Shown here: positions 38,375-48,813 of the stretch, one piece after another
Numbering within the stretch: the stretch's first letter is position 1
Layout of the letters: every line of letters begins with the position of its first letter
Assembly: GCA_947589185.1 (NCBI GenBank)
Contig: CANQCK010000001.1
Span: 310,001 to 374,000, forward strand
DNA from: an uncultured Clostridia bacterium
GTDB taxonomy: Bacteria; Bacillota; Clostridia; Oscillospirales; Ruminococcaceae
DNA: 64,000 bases
Direction: 5' to 3'
Position numbers and translations under genes: made by a program
The notes under the pieces: generated by a model
What the model saw: the letters and a program-made list of their open reading frames with translations, nothing else
Databases searched by the model: none
Told to the model about the DNA's origin: nothing

Positions 38375-39388
38375 TTGCCAAGAAAGGAAATTACCGTGAA
38401 AAAGAAATTACTGTTTGTTTATAATCCTAATGCCGGAAAAGGCTTGCTAAAGTCAAGTCTATCGGATATTATTGACCTTTTTACAAAGGATAACTACTTT
38501 GTCACAGCATATCCCACGCAGAAAAAAAGCGATGCTCTAAAGGTAATAGAAAAAAGCAGCGATGAGGGTTATGACCTTATTGTCTGCTCCGGCGGCGACG
38601 GTACATTATCAGAATCTATAACGGGTCTAATGAACTGTGAAAACCGTCCTAATCTGGGCTACATACCCGCAGGAACAACAAACGACTTTGCAAACAGCCT
38701 GAAAATCCCGAAAAATATGGTCAGAGCCGCTGAGAATGTTATTCACGGCACACCGTTTGCTTACGATGTCGGCTCGCTTAATGACAAGCACTTTTGTTAC
38801 ATTGCTGCATTTGGTGTGTTTACAGCAGTTTCTTATGAGACACCGCAGACCTCAAAAAACATACTGGGACATCTGGCTTATGTTCTTGAGGGGGCAAAAA
38901 GTCTCGGCAAAATTCCGTCTTACAAGTTAAAAGTCGAATACGACGGAAACACAATAGAGGATACCTTTATTCTCGGTATGGTAACCAATACAACATCTGT
39001 CGGAGGTATTCTAAATCTAAAAAAAGAGGGCGTTCTCTTCGACGACGGACTTTTTGAAGTAACACTTGTCAAAAAACCGAACAATCCGATTGAATGGACT
39101 TCCCTTATAACAAACCTTCCTGCTGCCGGTTCACAGAAGGCTCAGCTTAATCCGAAATACTTCTTGAAATTCAAAACTGCAAACCTTAAAATCACTTCAA
39201 AAGAAATGGTTGCGTGGACAATAGACGGCGAGAGCGGCGGTTCTTATACTGAAATGAACATTGTAAACCACAAACAGGCAATAAACATAATTATACCTCC
39301 GAGCGACATTCTTGAAGAAAGCTCTGCAAACAATACTGAAGAAAGCGAAATTGAAGCTGTAAAAAGTGCTTACTTTGATAATCAGTAA
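38375..39388 (+). CDS. diacylglycerol kinase family lipid kinase
   Basis: FVYNPNAGKGLLKSSL, CSGGDGTLSESITGL, IPAGTTNDFANSL. Confidence 0.92.
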   Translation: MPRKEITVKKKLLFVYNPNAGKGLLKSSLSDIIDLFTKDNYFVTAYPTQKKSDALKVIEKSSDEGYDLIVCSGGDGTLSESITGLMNCENRPNLGYIPAGTTNDFANSLKIPKNMVRAAENVIHGTPFAYDVGSLNDKHFCYIAAFGVFTAVSYETPQTSKNILGHLAYVLEGAKSLGKIPSYKLKVEYDGNTIEDTFILGMVTNTTSVGGILNLKKEGVLFDDGLFEVTLVKKPNNPIEWTSLITNLPAAGSQKAQLNPKYFLKFKTANLKITSKEMVAWTIDGESGGSYTEMNIVNHKQAINIIIPPSDILEESSANNTEESEIEAVKSAYFDNQ

Positions 39389-39478
39389 AGGCTTATCAAG
39401 AAACACAAGATTTTAGAATTGTATTGAATGTACATTTTACAATTAATATTTAAAAATAAAAAACAAAGGAGAAGTAAT

Positions 39479-39589
39479 ATGTTTGTAATAGATATACCTA
39501 CTGTTATTTACATATCAATAAGTACATTTTTATTAATCTTTTTAATAGTTGTTGTAGTAAAACTTATAATAAGAAGTAGTAAAAAATAA
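39479..39589 (+). CDS. 36-aa hydrophobic small membrane protein (not in the ORF track)
   Basis: AAAGGAGAAGTAAT-ATG; MFVIDIPTVIYISISTFLLIFLIVVVVKLIIRSSKK*. Confidence 0.6.
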   Translation: MFVIDIPTVIYISISTFLLIFLIVVVVKLIIRSSKK

Positions 39590-39674
39590 ACAAATAATAT
39601 ATTTTATAACTATTTAAGTAAAAGTAATAATTATACTTATTGCTTTACCTGTTAATATTAAATAAAAGTACAGC

Positions 39675-39705
39675 AAAAGCTAAGCCATACAAGTGCTTAG
39701 CTTTT
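39675..39705 (+). terminator. terminator hairpin after the small ORF
   Basis: AAGCTAAGC...GCTTAGCTTTTTAA. Confidence 0.6.
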
Positions 39706-39717
39706 TAAATCAACAAA

Positions 39718-39745
39718 AAAGCGGGCAAAATCTGCCCGCTGATTT
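39718..39745 (-). terminator. ilvE terminator
   Basis: AGCGGGCAAAATCTGCCCGCT with flanking A/T run. Confidence 0.65.
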
Positions 39746-39762
39746 TATATTCAAACAAAATA

Positions 39763-40839
39763 CTATTCAACATCAACAGGAACGATCCAGCCAAACTCGT
39801 CAGGAATAGTTCCCCATTGGATCCCTGTCATTGTATCGTAAAGCATCTGCGATACAGGACCGATTTTGTTGTCATTTATCGTCATGATCTTATCGTTCCA
39901 CTTTAAGTGACCTACAGGAGAAATAACAGCAGCCGTTCCCGTTCCGAATACCTCGTCCAGCTTGCCTTCATCATATGCCTTAGCAACTTCCTCGATAGAA
40001 ATTCTTCTCTCCTCAACTTCGTAACCACGTTTTCTGCAAACCTCAATTGCAGACTTTCTTGTAATTCCCGGAAGAACAGAGCCTGTGAGTGCAGGAGTAA
40101 TGATTTTGCCGTCGATAACGAAGAAAATGTTCATAGAGCCTACTTCTTCAACATACCTTTGCTCAACACCGTCGAGCCATAGAACCTGCTCATAATCCTG
40201 CTTGTGAGCCTCGTCCTGTCCTTTAAGAGAAATAGCATAGTTAGCGGCAGTCTTGGCAAAGCCCGTTCCGCCCCTTACTGCTCTTACATATCTGCTCTCA
40301 ACATAGATTTTAACAGGGTTAAGACCTGTCGAGTAATAAGCTCCCGACGGAGACAAAATAATTATAAACAAATAGTGGTCGGCAGGGCGAACTCCTACAT
40401 ACGGATCGGTTGAAATAATGAAAGGTCTGATATATAATGACGCACCCTCAGTATGAGGAACCCAGTCCTTTTCAACCTTTAATAAAGCCATAAGACCGTC
40501 AAGGCAATCCTGCTCATTGACCTGCGGAATAACCATTCTCTCGTTAGAAACATTCATTCTCTTGAAGTTTTCGTCAGGTCTGAAAAGCTGAATGGAACCG
40601 TCTTTTGTTCTGTAAGCCTTTAGTCCTTCAAAAATCTCCTGGCCGTAGTGCAGACACATTGCCGCAGGAGAAAGAGAAATATCGCCGTACGGTACGATTC
40701 TGGCGTCATGCCAGCCCTTGCCTGTATCATAATTCATAATAAACATATGGTCTGTAAAGATATTTCCGAATCCCAGCTTTGATTCGTCTTTAGGTTTGTC
40801 TTTGAGCTTGCTTGAAAGCTCATATCTGATGTCTAACAT
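39763..40839 (-). CDS. ilvE: branched-chain amino acid aminotransferase
   Basis: [48 protein letters not shown]. Confidence 0.95.
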   Translation of the reverse strand: MLDIRYELSSKLKDKPKDESKLGFGNIFTDHMFIMNYDTGKGWHDARIVPYGDISLSPAAMCLHYGQEIFEGLKAYRTKDGSIQLFRPDENFKRMNVSNERMVIPQVNEQDCLDGLMALLKVEKDWVPHTEGASLYIRPFIISTDPYVGVRPADHYLFIIILSPSGAYYSTGLNPVKIYVESRYVRAVRGGTGFAKTAANYAISLKGQDEAHKQDYEQVLWLDGVEQRYVEEVGSMNIFFVIDGKIITPALTGSVLPGITRKSAIEVCRKRGYEVEERRISIEEVAKAYDEGKLDEVFGTGTAAVISPVGHLKWNDKIMTINDNKIGPVSQMLYDTMTGIQWGTIPDEFGWIVPVDVE

Positions 40840-40988
40840 TTTATAATACCTCTTTCCAAAAAATATATATCGTAAATATTATATACTCATTTAAGAAAAA
40901 ATGCAATATGTATTGACGAATTATTCGTATTTTCACAAAAAAGTAATGATTTAAGCCGAAATTATCAGCATTTTGCAGAAAATAATCA

Positions 40989-41022
40989 ACCCTGCCTTCA
41001 TTTTTTAAACAAAGCAGGGCTG
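40989..41022 (-). terminator. terminator downstream of the yebC-family gene
   Basis: AACCCTGC...GCAGGGCT. Confidence 0.5.
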
Positions 41023-41035
41023 TATCAGTCTATAA

Positions 41036-41767
41036 TTATTCAGCCGGCATATCCCAGTTATGATAAACCTCCTGAACATCATCATTGTCCTCAAGAGCTT
41101 CTAAAAGCAAATTCATTTTCTTAACTGCCTCCTCATCGGTCAATGAAACACGGTTTGACGGTATCTGTTCAGCCTCGGCTGAGAGAACTTTATATCCCAA
41201 ATCAGTCATTGCGTGGTTGACACTTGATACCTCATTAGGCTCGCAGGTAATTTCAATAATATCATCCTCAATATTAAAATCAGAAGCACCCGACTCCAGA
41301 CAGTCCTCCATTATCTTATCCTCATCTGCACCGTTGTTCTCAAGCACAACTATTCCCTTTTGCTCAAACATAAATGAAACACAGCCGGTCGTTCCGAGAT
41401 TTCCGCCGAACTTGTCAAAATAATGTCTTATATCCCCTGCTGTACGGTTTTTATTATCAGTAAGACACTCAACAATTACAGCAACACCGTTAGGACCGTA
41501 TCCCTCATAGACCATTGTCTCGTAATTATTTTTATCGCCCTCTCCGGCAGCCTTTTTTATCATTCTTTCGATATTGTCATTAGGCACGTTGTTGCTCTTT
41601 GCTTTCTGAATCAAATCACGCAGCTTTGAATTGTTTGCAGGGTCAGATCCGCCCTCTTTAACGCATACCATCATTTCTCTGCCGATTTTAGTAAAAATCT
41701 TAGCCTTTGCAGCATCGTTGCCCTCTTTTTTTCTTTTAATATTACTCCATTTTGAATGTCCTGACAT
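41036..41767 (-). CDS. YebC/PmpR family DNA-binding regulatory protein
   Basis: MSGHSKWSNIKRKKEGNDAAKAKIFTKIGREM. Confidence 0.96.
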   Translation of the reverse strand: MSGHSKWSNIKRKKEGNDAAKAKIFTKIGREMMVCVKEGGSDPANNSKLRDLIQKAKSNNVPNDNIERMIKKAAGEGDKNNYETMVYEGYGPNGVAVIVECLTDNKNRTAGDIRHYFDKFGGNLGTTGCVSFMFEQKGIVVLENNGADEDKIMEDCLESGASDFNIEDDIIEITCEPNEVSSVNHAMTDLGYKVLSAEAEQIPSNRVSLTDEEAVKKMNLLLEALEDNDDVQEVYHNWDMPAE

Positions 41768-41926
41768 ATATAATTCGCCCCTTTTGGAGCGTTCCTCCCT
41801 TCATATGAACATTTCACTTCGTAATATTTTATCACAAAGAAAAATATATGTCAACAAGTCTCATATCAAGAAAAAAGATTCGGCATATTTATACCGAACC
41901 TTTCTGTTTTCATATAAAACTAATCC

Positions 41927-42487
41927 CTACAGCACAAGCGACGGTGCAGAATGTACTCTCGAAGCAAGCTCGCTGTTAAGCATATAAAGTCCCTTTGGAT
42001 CAGAACCGAACAGCTCGAACTTCGTTATCATATCCTCTGCGTTCTTTTCCTCCTCGCCCTGCTCTTTAACAAACCAGTCTAACATCTGCATCGTGCGGAA
42101 ATCCTTAACTGCAAATGCTGCGTCATAAATGTCGTTGATAAGCGAGGTTACATACTTTTCATGTTCAAGACCTGCTTTTAATGGCGCTAAATTGTCGTTA
42201 AGCTCAATATCAGGCTTTGCAATAGCCTCAAGAGTTACCTTCTCGCCGTTGTTGTGAAGATACTGATAAAAGAGCATTGCATGATCCATTTCCTCCTGAG
42301 CCTGAACCTTGTACCAGTTTTCAAATCCGTCAAGACCTGCTTGGGCATAATAATTTGCAAAATCCAAATACAAGTAAGCTGAATAAAACTCCTTGTTTAC
42401 CTGTTCGTTAATAAGCTTTGCTACTTTACTGTCCATAATTAAACACTCCTTGTTGTATATTTCTGAATATTTCTCAGATTGCGACAT
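41927..42487 (-). CDS. ftnA: ferritin
   Basis: NEQVNKEFYSAYLYLDFANYYAQAGLDGFENWYKVQAQEEMDHAM; likely starts at an internal Met near MDSKVAKLIN. Confidence 0.93.
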   Translation of the reverse strand: MSQSEKYSEIYNKECLIMDSKVAKLINEQVNKEFYSAYLYLDFANYYAQAGLDGFENWYKVQAQEEMDHAMLFYQYLHNNGEKVTLEAIAKPDIELNDNLAPLKAGLEHEKYVTSLINDIYDAAFAVKDFRTMQMLDWFVKEQGEEEKNAEDMITKFELFGSDPKGLYMLNSELASRVHSAPSLVL

Positions 42488-42616
42488 ATGCTTGTCTAAT
42501 TTAATTATAGTATTTTTTTCAAATAAGTCAATATTAAAAGACTAATTTTTTATACATTTAATACCTTTTAATCTGTATTTTATAATAAAGCTTATTGAGT
42601 TAGGAAAATCAAATCA

Positions 42617-43612
42617 TCACACTATATATACTATTTCAGTACCGTCAAACCTCTTTTTGATTTCTTCTCTTAAAAATATTTCTGCTTTGTCACGATACTC
42701 CTGCTTATAGCAATACTTTCCCCTTCCCCTGCCTGTCATAAGCTCTTTATTGTATATCTTCAAAGCATTCGGAAAAGCCTGACTGTTAATTGCATTTTGT
42801 ACATAGCTATAAGTCATAAAAATTACTTCAATAAACATTTCTCTTTTTACCTTTTCAGTAAGGTGTTTAGACAGTGTGTCCAAAAGCTCAGTATACAGAC
42901 TTTCCCAATCATCAACAAAAATAACAGGCGCAATAAGCAGTCCTACCTTGTATCCTGCATCGCACATTTTGTTTATCGCTTCAATTCTATCATTCAGCGG
43001 AGAAGTTCCTATCTCGACCTTTCTTATAATAAATTCAGGATTTACGCTCATTCTGAAAATGACCTTGCATCTGTGATCAAGTGAAAGTAGATTATCAACC
43101 ATACTGAATTTGGTCGGAAAAGTAATAAACCCGCGTCCCTTTTCTGCGAACCGCTCTATAGTCTTTACAAGGCTTCCCGTGATTTGATTTTCCAGTATCA
43201 AATCGCTGTTGCTCCCGATTTCAAACGTGCAGACCTTATCCGTCTTATGTGATTTCGCAATTAACTTTTCAATCATTTGGTCAATATTTACATACACTCG
43301 CAAGTACGAGCATTTATTATAATTGCATACAAGATAGCAGTATAAACACATAGCACTGCAGCCGGATGATGAAAAGGGTACAAGATAGTCAGAAACCTTT
43401 TGATTATCCACATATTTGTGAGTCTTTCTTATGCCGATAATCAGATATTTTTTCATCTCAACAAATTCTGCATTGCTTTTATTTCTCAGTTCCTCAATAT
43501 TGTTATGGCTCTCAATAGGAATCCACTCAACATCAGAATATTTTTCTTTCAGCCTTTGTCCAAGCTCATAGTCAAGTGCCTTAGGCTCGTAGTAAATTTT
43601 CTTAGGATACAT
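42617..43612 (-). CDS. splB: spore photoproduct lyase family radical SAM protein
   Basis: SSGCSAMCLYCYLVCNYNKCSYLRVYVNID, SVNPEFIIRKVEIGTSPLNDRIEAINKM. Confidence 0.88.
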   Translation of the reverse strand: MYPKKIYYEPKALDYELGQRLKEKYSDVEWIPIESHNNIEELRNKSNAEFVEMKKYLIIGIRKTHKYVDNQKVSDYLVPFSSSGCSAMCLYCYLVCNYNKCSYLRVYVNIDQMIEKLIAKSHKTDKVCTFEIGSNSDLILENQITGSLVKTIERFAEKGRGFITFPTKFSMVDNLLSLDHRCKVIFRMSVNPEFIIRKVEIGTSPLNDRIEAINKMCDAGYKVGLLIAPVIFVDDWESLYTELLDTLSKHLTEKVKREMFIEVIFMTYSYVQNAINSQAFPNALKIYNKELMTGRGRGKYCYKQEYRDKAEIFLREEIKKRFDGTEIVYIV

Positions 43613-43700
43613 ATTAACTCCGTTATTTTTACATTTTGTTTTATTATTTGCAGATAAGTGTTAAATATTCTGCATTCTACAGCCTTAGGTCGGAGACAAA

Positions 43701-43729
43701 AAAGCGTTCGGAAAAATTCCGAACGCTTT
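43701..43729. terminator. bidirectional-looking terminator
   Basis: AAAGCGTTCGGAAAAATTCCGAACGCTTT. Confidence 0.75.
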
Positions 43730-43766
43730 GCAGTTTAGTTTATATTTGTTAAACCTTTTCCAAACC

Positions 43767-44270
43767 TTAACATTGACTTTCTTTTATAAATTTTACGAAT
43801 GCCTTTGCCAATAAATATGGAACTTTCTCATTGTTATTCACGTCATCAACTGTAAGCCATTTTTTATTATCGCACTTATCCTTTGAAAAATCTTTCTCAT
43901 CAATATAATCTAACGGATCACACCATTTATAAGAATGGAATTTAATTTCAGTTGTTTTTTCATCATATATCTTTAGAACTTCATTTGGCGAATTATTGTT
44001 TAACCCTTTCACAAATTCTATTCTGCCAATTTGACAATGGCAATTTCCTGTTTTAGAATCTATCTCGCTATAGAACAAATCAATCAAAAACTCATTTCCA
44101 TCTACTTCTACAGAAATCCACATATACATACTTCTATCATTACTCTGTGTATTTCTTCCTATGCCCCCATTTTTAACAGTTAACTTTAACTTTTCTAATT
44201 CATTAATAATTCGCTTTCTTGCGTTTTTCTCAAGCTCAATTATTTCTTTCATATAATTTGCAACGGTCAT
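43767..44270 (-). CDS. hypothetical protein
   Basis: 167-aa ORF followed by a hairpin terminator. Confidence 0.55.
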   Translation of the reverse strand: MTVANYMKEIIELEKNARKRIINELEKLKLTVKNGGIGRNTQSNDRSMYMWISVEVDGNEFLIDLFYSEIDSKTGNCHCQIGRIEFVKGLNNNSPNEVLKIYDEKTTEIKFHSYKWCDPLDYIDEKDFSKDKCDNKKWLTVDDVNNNEKVPYLLAKAFVKFIKESQC

Positions 44271-44289
44271 TTTACTTTTCTCCTTTAAT

Positions 44290-45102
44290 TTAAATTTTAC
44301 TTAATATATGTTTTATCTCATATGAAGAAAAACCACCACTCTTTCTTAACATATTTTCATATTTACAGAAATATCCATTCGAATCCCAATAATTATTATT
44401 AATATCTATATAACTATAAGTTTTCCACTGATCTGTTCCCCACCAAGATGTTTTAATTGTTGATTTAATTATCTTAACTTTCTTAGACTTTTTCCATTTA
44501 CTATAAACTCTCTTTTTAACTCCTGTTGAAGTTTTATAAGCTGTGTATGCTCTTACCCTAATATAATATGAATTATCTGCTGGAAATTTTTTATTTACCA
44601 TAATACCTGCCATACTAGGTTTATAATAAGCAATATTATCACCATCAACGATTTTTTCTTTAGGATTTCTTACATTAACAGTTTTAATTATTTTTTTGAA
44701 ATTTTTAGTGTTTGAAACTTGCATTTTATAACCTGTTGCATTTTTAATATATTTCCAATTTGCGAGTATTTTATTGTCTCTACTTGCAACTTTAAGTTTT
44801 TTAATTTTTGCCTTTTTCATTATTTCTCTAGCCTGAGCTTTTGTTATGGTTTTTGTAGCCTTATCAGTCGCTTTAATAGTTGTTTTTACTTTAGTAACTG
44901 TTCTTTTTTTCGGTGTAGTTGGCTTTATTGAAGTTGGTCTGGTAACTAAAGATGGCTTAACAACTGTCGTAGGCAAAACAGTTGTTGATAAACCTGTGGT
45001 TGGATTTGTGGTTTCACCACATACATTTACAACTGGAATAACCCATATCAAACTGATAGCCATAACCAATGCTGTCAATAGATTTAAAACTTTTTTCATC
45101 AT
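44290..45102 (-). CDS. secreted protein with Thr/Pro linker and fibronectin-III-like domain
   Basis: Signal peptide; TTxxPTT linker; LANWKYIKNATGYKMQVSNTKNFKK. Confidence 0.6.
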   Translation of the reverse strand: MMKKVLNLLTALVMAISLIWVIPVVNVCGETTNPTTGLSTTVLPTTVVKPSLVTRPTSIKPTTPKKRTVTKVKTTIKATDKATKTITKAQAREIMKKAKIKKLKVASRDNKILANWKYIKNATGYKMQVSNTKNFKKIIKTVNVRNPKEKIVDGDNIAYYKPSMAGIMVNKKFPADNSYYIRVRAYTAYKTSTGVKKRVYSKWKKSKKVKIIKSTIKTSWWGTDQWKTYSYIDINNNYWDSNGYFCKYENMLRKSGGFSSYEIKHILSKI

Positions 45103-45409
45103 AATAGACCTCCCTAAATATAATTAAATAATAAAAAACGCAGTACGCCTATACATACTACCGCCTTATATCCAATATTAGATTTTAAAGAATTATTTTG
45201 TGCATAACAAATAAAGGTCAGGCTTTTAAGCCCCCCCCCGTTTACATTTTATTACATTAAATGTTCTGCACATAAATATTCCTCCTAGCAGGAATATAAT
45301 AACATCTTTCGGCAAAAAAGTCAAGGGTTTTTGATTTTTGATTTATGACTTGACAATATATTCATACCCAAATAAAATATAAATAAGCTAAAATTTTGAA
45401 AGACGAGAA

Positions 45410-46447
45410 ATGAGAATGAAAAGAAAAATCGCAATAGTTTTAATATTCTGTGTTATGCTGTTGATAACAGGTTGTTCCGATAATAGCTCCGAACCAAAAA
45501 AGTCAAGCACTGACTTCTTTGCAATGGATACTTATATGAACATTACTGCCTACGGTGAAAATGCAAAACAGGCTATTTCACAGGCACAGAAACAAATCAA
45601 GCATCTTGACAGTCTATGGTCAGTTACCGATAAAAACAGCGAAATATACGCTGTCAATCACAGCAACGGAAAAGCAACAGCAGTCAGCGAAGAAACGGCA
45701 GAGCTATTGACATTTTCGCTTAAAATGGCAGAAAGAACAAAAGGAGATCTTGACCCTACAATATATCCTGTTCTTAATGCATGGGGATTTACAACAGAAA
45801 AATATCGAATTCCTACAGAAAGTGAAATCAAAAAGCTTTTAAAGAAAGTTGATTATAAAAAAGTCAGTCTAAGTGAAAAAAGCGTACAGCTTAAGCCCGA
45901 GATGATGATTGATTTCGGTGCGGTAGGCAAGGGCTATGCCAGTGACATTTCCGCAGAAATCTTGCGGGATAATGGCGTCAGTTCCGCTTTGCTTGACCTT
46001 GGAGGAAACATTAAAACAATAGGCTCAAAGCCGGACGGAAGTGAATGGCGGCTTGGTGTTAGAAACCCAAAGGGCAAAGGAAATATCGGAGTGCTGAGCG
46101 TATCTGATCTTGCAGTTGTCACATCCGGCAATTATGAGAGATATTTCACCGGCAAAGACGGAAAAACGTACGGACACATTATTGATCCTGCGACCGGTCA
46201 GCCGGTTGAAAACGGCTTATTGTCGGTTACAATTATTGCAAAAGACGGCAAACTGTGCGACGCACTTTCAACCTCGCTATTTGTTATGGGTCTTGACAAG
46301 GCAATTGATCATTGGCGTCAGTATAAAGATTTTGATATGATTCTAATAACTGACGACGAAAAAATCTACCTGACCAATGGAATAAAGGATAAATTTTCTG
46401 TAGAAAAGGATATTAATATAGAAGTTAATGTGATTACTGATATTTAA
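45410..46447 (+). CDS. apbE: FAD:protein FMN transferase (ApbE lipoprotein)
   Basis: LLITGC lipobox, FAMDTYMNITAYG, IDFGAVGKGYASD, YGHIIDPATGQPV. Confidence 0.93.
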   Translation: MRMKRKIAIVLIFCVMLLITGCSDNSSEPKKSSTDFFAMDTYMNITAYGENAKQAISQAQKQIKHLDSLWSVTDKNSEIYAVNHSNGKATAVSEETAELLTFSLKMAERTKGDLDPTIYPVLNAWGFTTEKYRIPTESEIKKLLKKVDYKKVSLSEKSVQLKPEMMIDFGAVGKGYASDISAEILRDNGVSSALLDLGGNIKTIGSKPDGSEWRLGVRNPKGKGNIGVLSVSDLAVVTSGNYERYFTGKDGKTYGHIIDPATGQPVENGLLSVTIIAKDGKLCDALSTSLFVMGLDKAIDHWRQYKDFDMILITDDEKIYLTNGIKDKFSVEKDINIEVNVITDI

Positions 46448-46452
46448 AAAAA

Positions 46453-46537
46453 GGCAGTCCACACAGACCTTTACGACAATACTGAAATTATTCCATTTGA
46501 TAAAATAGAATCTTTCTTAAACGAACATCTTAAATAA
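46453..46537 (+). pseudogene. possible C-terminal gene remnant
   Basis: Reads ...VHTDLYDNTEIIPFDKIESFLNEHLK* with no start or upstream body. Confidence 0.3.
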
Positions 46538-46570
46538 AAGTTAAGTAAAGTAATTATTAAAAGCACTGTA

Positions 46571-46605
46571 GTTAAGCCATAAGCAACTCTTATGGCTTTT
46601 TATTT
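46571..46605 (+). terminator. terminator
   Basis: AAGCCATAAG-CAACT-CTTATGGCTTTTTATTTTT. Confidence 0.7.
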
Positions 46606-46708
46606 TTAATATAATTAAAATTTATGATTATCATAAATAATATATATTTTACTTATATAAGAAAATGTGATATACTATATTGTAAGTAATAATAAAGGAG
46701 ATTATTTT

Positions 46709-47971
46709 ATGGGTATGACTATGACTCAGAAGGTACTTGCCGCACACGCAGGTTTAGACAGCGTAAAGGCAGGAGACCTGATTATGGCAAATCTGGATAT
46801 GGTTCTCGGAAATGACATTACCTCACCTGTTGCCATAAACGAATTTAACAAAGCCGGCTTTGACAGTGTTTTTGACGGAAGCAAGATCTCTATGGTTATG
46901 GATCACTTTGCCCCGAACAAAGATATAAAAGCCGCAACACAATGCAAGCAGTGCAGAGATTTCTGTGGCGAGCTTGGAGTAAAGAATTTCTTTGACGTTG
47001 GAGATATGGGCGTTGAGCATGCTATACTTCCCGAAAAAGGACTTGTAGCACCCGGCGACTTGGTAATCGGTGCTGATTCTCACACTTGTACATACGGTGC
47101 GTTGGGAGCATTCTCAACAGGCGTCGGTTCAACGGATATGGCTGCCGGAATGGCGACAGGCAAAGCTTGGTTCAAGGTTCCGCCCGCTTTGAAGTTTAAT
47201 ATTACAGGAAAGCTGAACAAGTGGGTTTCAGGTAAAGACGTTATTCTGCACATTATCGGTATGATAGGCGTAGACGGTGCATTGTATAAGTCTATGGAGT
47301 TCTCAGGCGATGGACTCAAAAACCTCACTATGGAGGACAGACTTTGTATGGCTAATATGGCTATTGAAGCAGGTGCTAAAAACGGAATCTTTGCTGTTGA
47401 CGAAGTTACGCTTGATTTTGTCAAAGATAGAGTTTCAAAGGAATTCAAGGTCTATGAAGCTGATGCAGACGCCGAATATGAAAAGGTTTATGATATTGAC
47501 CTTTCAAAAATCAAGTCTACAGTATCTTTTCCGCATTTACCGGAAAATGCTAAGACCTTTGACGAGTTCGGCGATATAAAAATTGATCAGGTAGTTATCG
47601 GCTCATGCACAAACGGCAGAATTGAAGACCTTCGTGCCGCTGCTGAAATTCTCAAGGGCAAAAAGGTTGCAGACGGCGTAAGATGTATAGTGATCCCTGC
47701 GACGCAGAAGATTTATCTCCAGGCAATGGAAGAAGGTCTTCTAAAGATATTTATAGACTCAAGATGTGCGGTTTCAACACCTACCTGCGGTCCTTGTCTG
47801 GGAGGACATATGGGTATTCTTGCAAAGGGTGAGAGAGCCGTTGCTACAACAAACAGAAACTTTGTCGGAAGAATGGGACATCCTGAAAGTGAAGTTTATC
47901 TGGCTTCGCCTGCTGTTGCTGCGGCATCGGCTGTTACAGGAAAGATTTCTCAGCCTTCTGAGATAATGTAA
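46709..47971 (+). CDS. leuC: 3-isopropylmalate dehydratase large subunit
   Basis: [55 protein letters not shown] behind AAAGGAG. Confidence 0.94.
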   Translation: MGMTMTQKVLAAHAGLDSVKAGDLIMANLDMVLGNDITSPVAINEFNKAGFDSVFDGSKISMVMDHFAPNKDIKAATQCKQCRDFCGELGVKNFFDVGDMGVEHAILPEKGLVAPGDLVIGADSHTCTYGALGAFSTGVGSTDMAAGMATGKAWFKVPPALKFNITGKLNKWVSGKDVILHIIGMIGVDGALYKSMEFSGDGLKNLTMEDRLCMANMAIEAGAKNGIFAVDEVTLDFVKDRVSKEFKVYEADADAEYEKVYDIDLSKIKSTVSFPHLPENAKTFDEFGDIKIDQVVIGSCTNGRIEDLRAAAEILKGKKVADGVRCIVIPATQKIYLQAMEEGLLKIFIDSRCAVSTPTCGPCLGGHMGILAKGERAVATTNRNFVGRMGHPESEVYLASPAVAAASAVTGKISQPSEIM

Positions 47972-47981
47972 GAGAGGTGGT

Positions 47982-48470
47982 ATGGATATGAAAGCACTAG
48001 GAAAAGTACACAAATACGGTGACAACGTAGATACCGACGTTATCATACCTGCAAGATATTTAAACACAGCCGATCACAAAGAGCTTGCTTCACACTGTAT
48101 GGAGGACATAGACATTGACTTTGTAAAAAAAGTCAAGAAAGGCGATATTATGGTAGCTGAGGCTAATTTCGGCTGCGGTTCTTCCCGTGAACACGCTCCT
48201 ATCGCTATCAAAGAAAGCGGAATATCCTGTGTTATCGCAAAGACGTTCGCCAGAATTTTCTACCGAAACGCAATCAATATCGGACTTCCTATTATTGAAT
48301 GCCCCGAAGCTGCCGAGAACATCAGCGACGGAGACGAGGTAGAAATTGATTTTGACAGCGGAGTAATTACCAACAAAACTAAGGGTGAAAGCTATCAAGG
48401 ACAGCCTTTCCCTGAGTTTATAAAAAACATTATAAATAAGAACGGCCTTTTGAATTCATTAAAAGGCTAA
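47982..48470 (+). CDS. leuD: 3-isopropylmalate dehydratase small subunit
   Basis: [34 protein letters not shown]. Confidence 0.95.
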   Translation: MDMKALGKVHKYGDNVDTDVIIPARYLNTADHKELASHCMEDIDIDFVKKVKKGDIMVAEANFGCGSSREHAPIAIKESGISCVIAKTFARIFYRNAINIGLPIIECPEAAENISDGDEVEIDFDSGVITNKTKGESYQGQPFPEFIKNIINKNGLLNSLKG

Positions 48471-48482
48471 TGGAGGTATTTT

Positions 48483-48797
48483 ATGATTATTCTAACAATT
48501 GACAGCATACCCGGAAAAGAAGTTGAGGCTTTAGGCCTTGTCAAGGGAAGCACAGTTCAGTCTAAAAATATGTTCAAGGATATGGGACAGGGCTTAAAAA
48601 GCATGGTCGGCGGAGAGCTTAAAAGCTACACTAAGATGATGAACGAGTCAAGAGAGATCGCTACACAAAGAATGATTGAAGAAGCTGCAAGTAAGGGTGC
48701 TGACGCAATTATCGGAGTAAGATATATGACTTCATCTGTATTACAGGGTGCGTCTGAAATTATGGCGTTCGGCACTGCTGTAAAAATCAAAGGTTAA
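48483..48797 (+). CDS. YbjQ family protein (UPF0145/DUF74)
   Basis: LGLVKGSTVQSKN...AASKGADAIIGVRYMTSSVLQGASEIMAFGTAVKI. Confidence 0.88.
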   Translation: MIILTIDSIPGKEVEALGLVKGSTVQSKNMFKDMGQGLKSMVGGELKSYTKMMNESREIATQRMIEEAASKGADAIIGVRYMTSSVLQGASEIMAFGTAVKIKG

Positions 48798-48813
48798 TTG
48801 AGGAGACTTAAAT

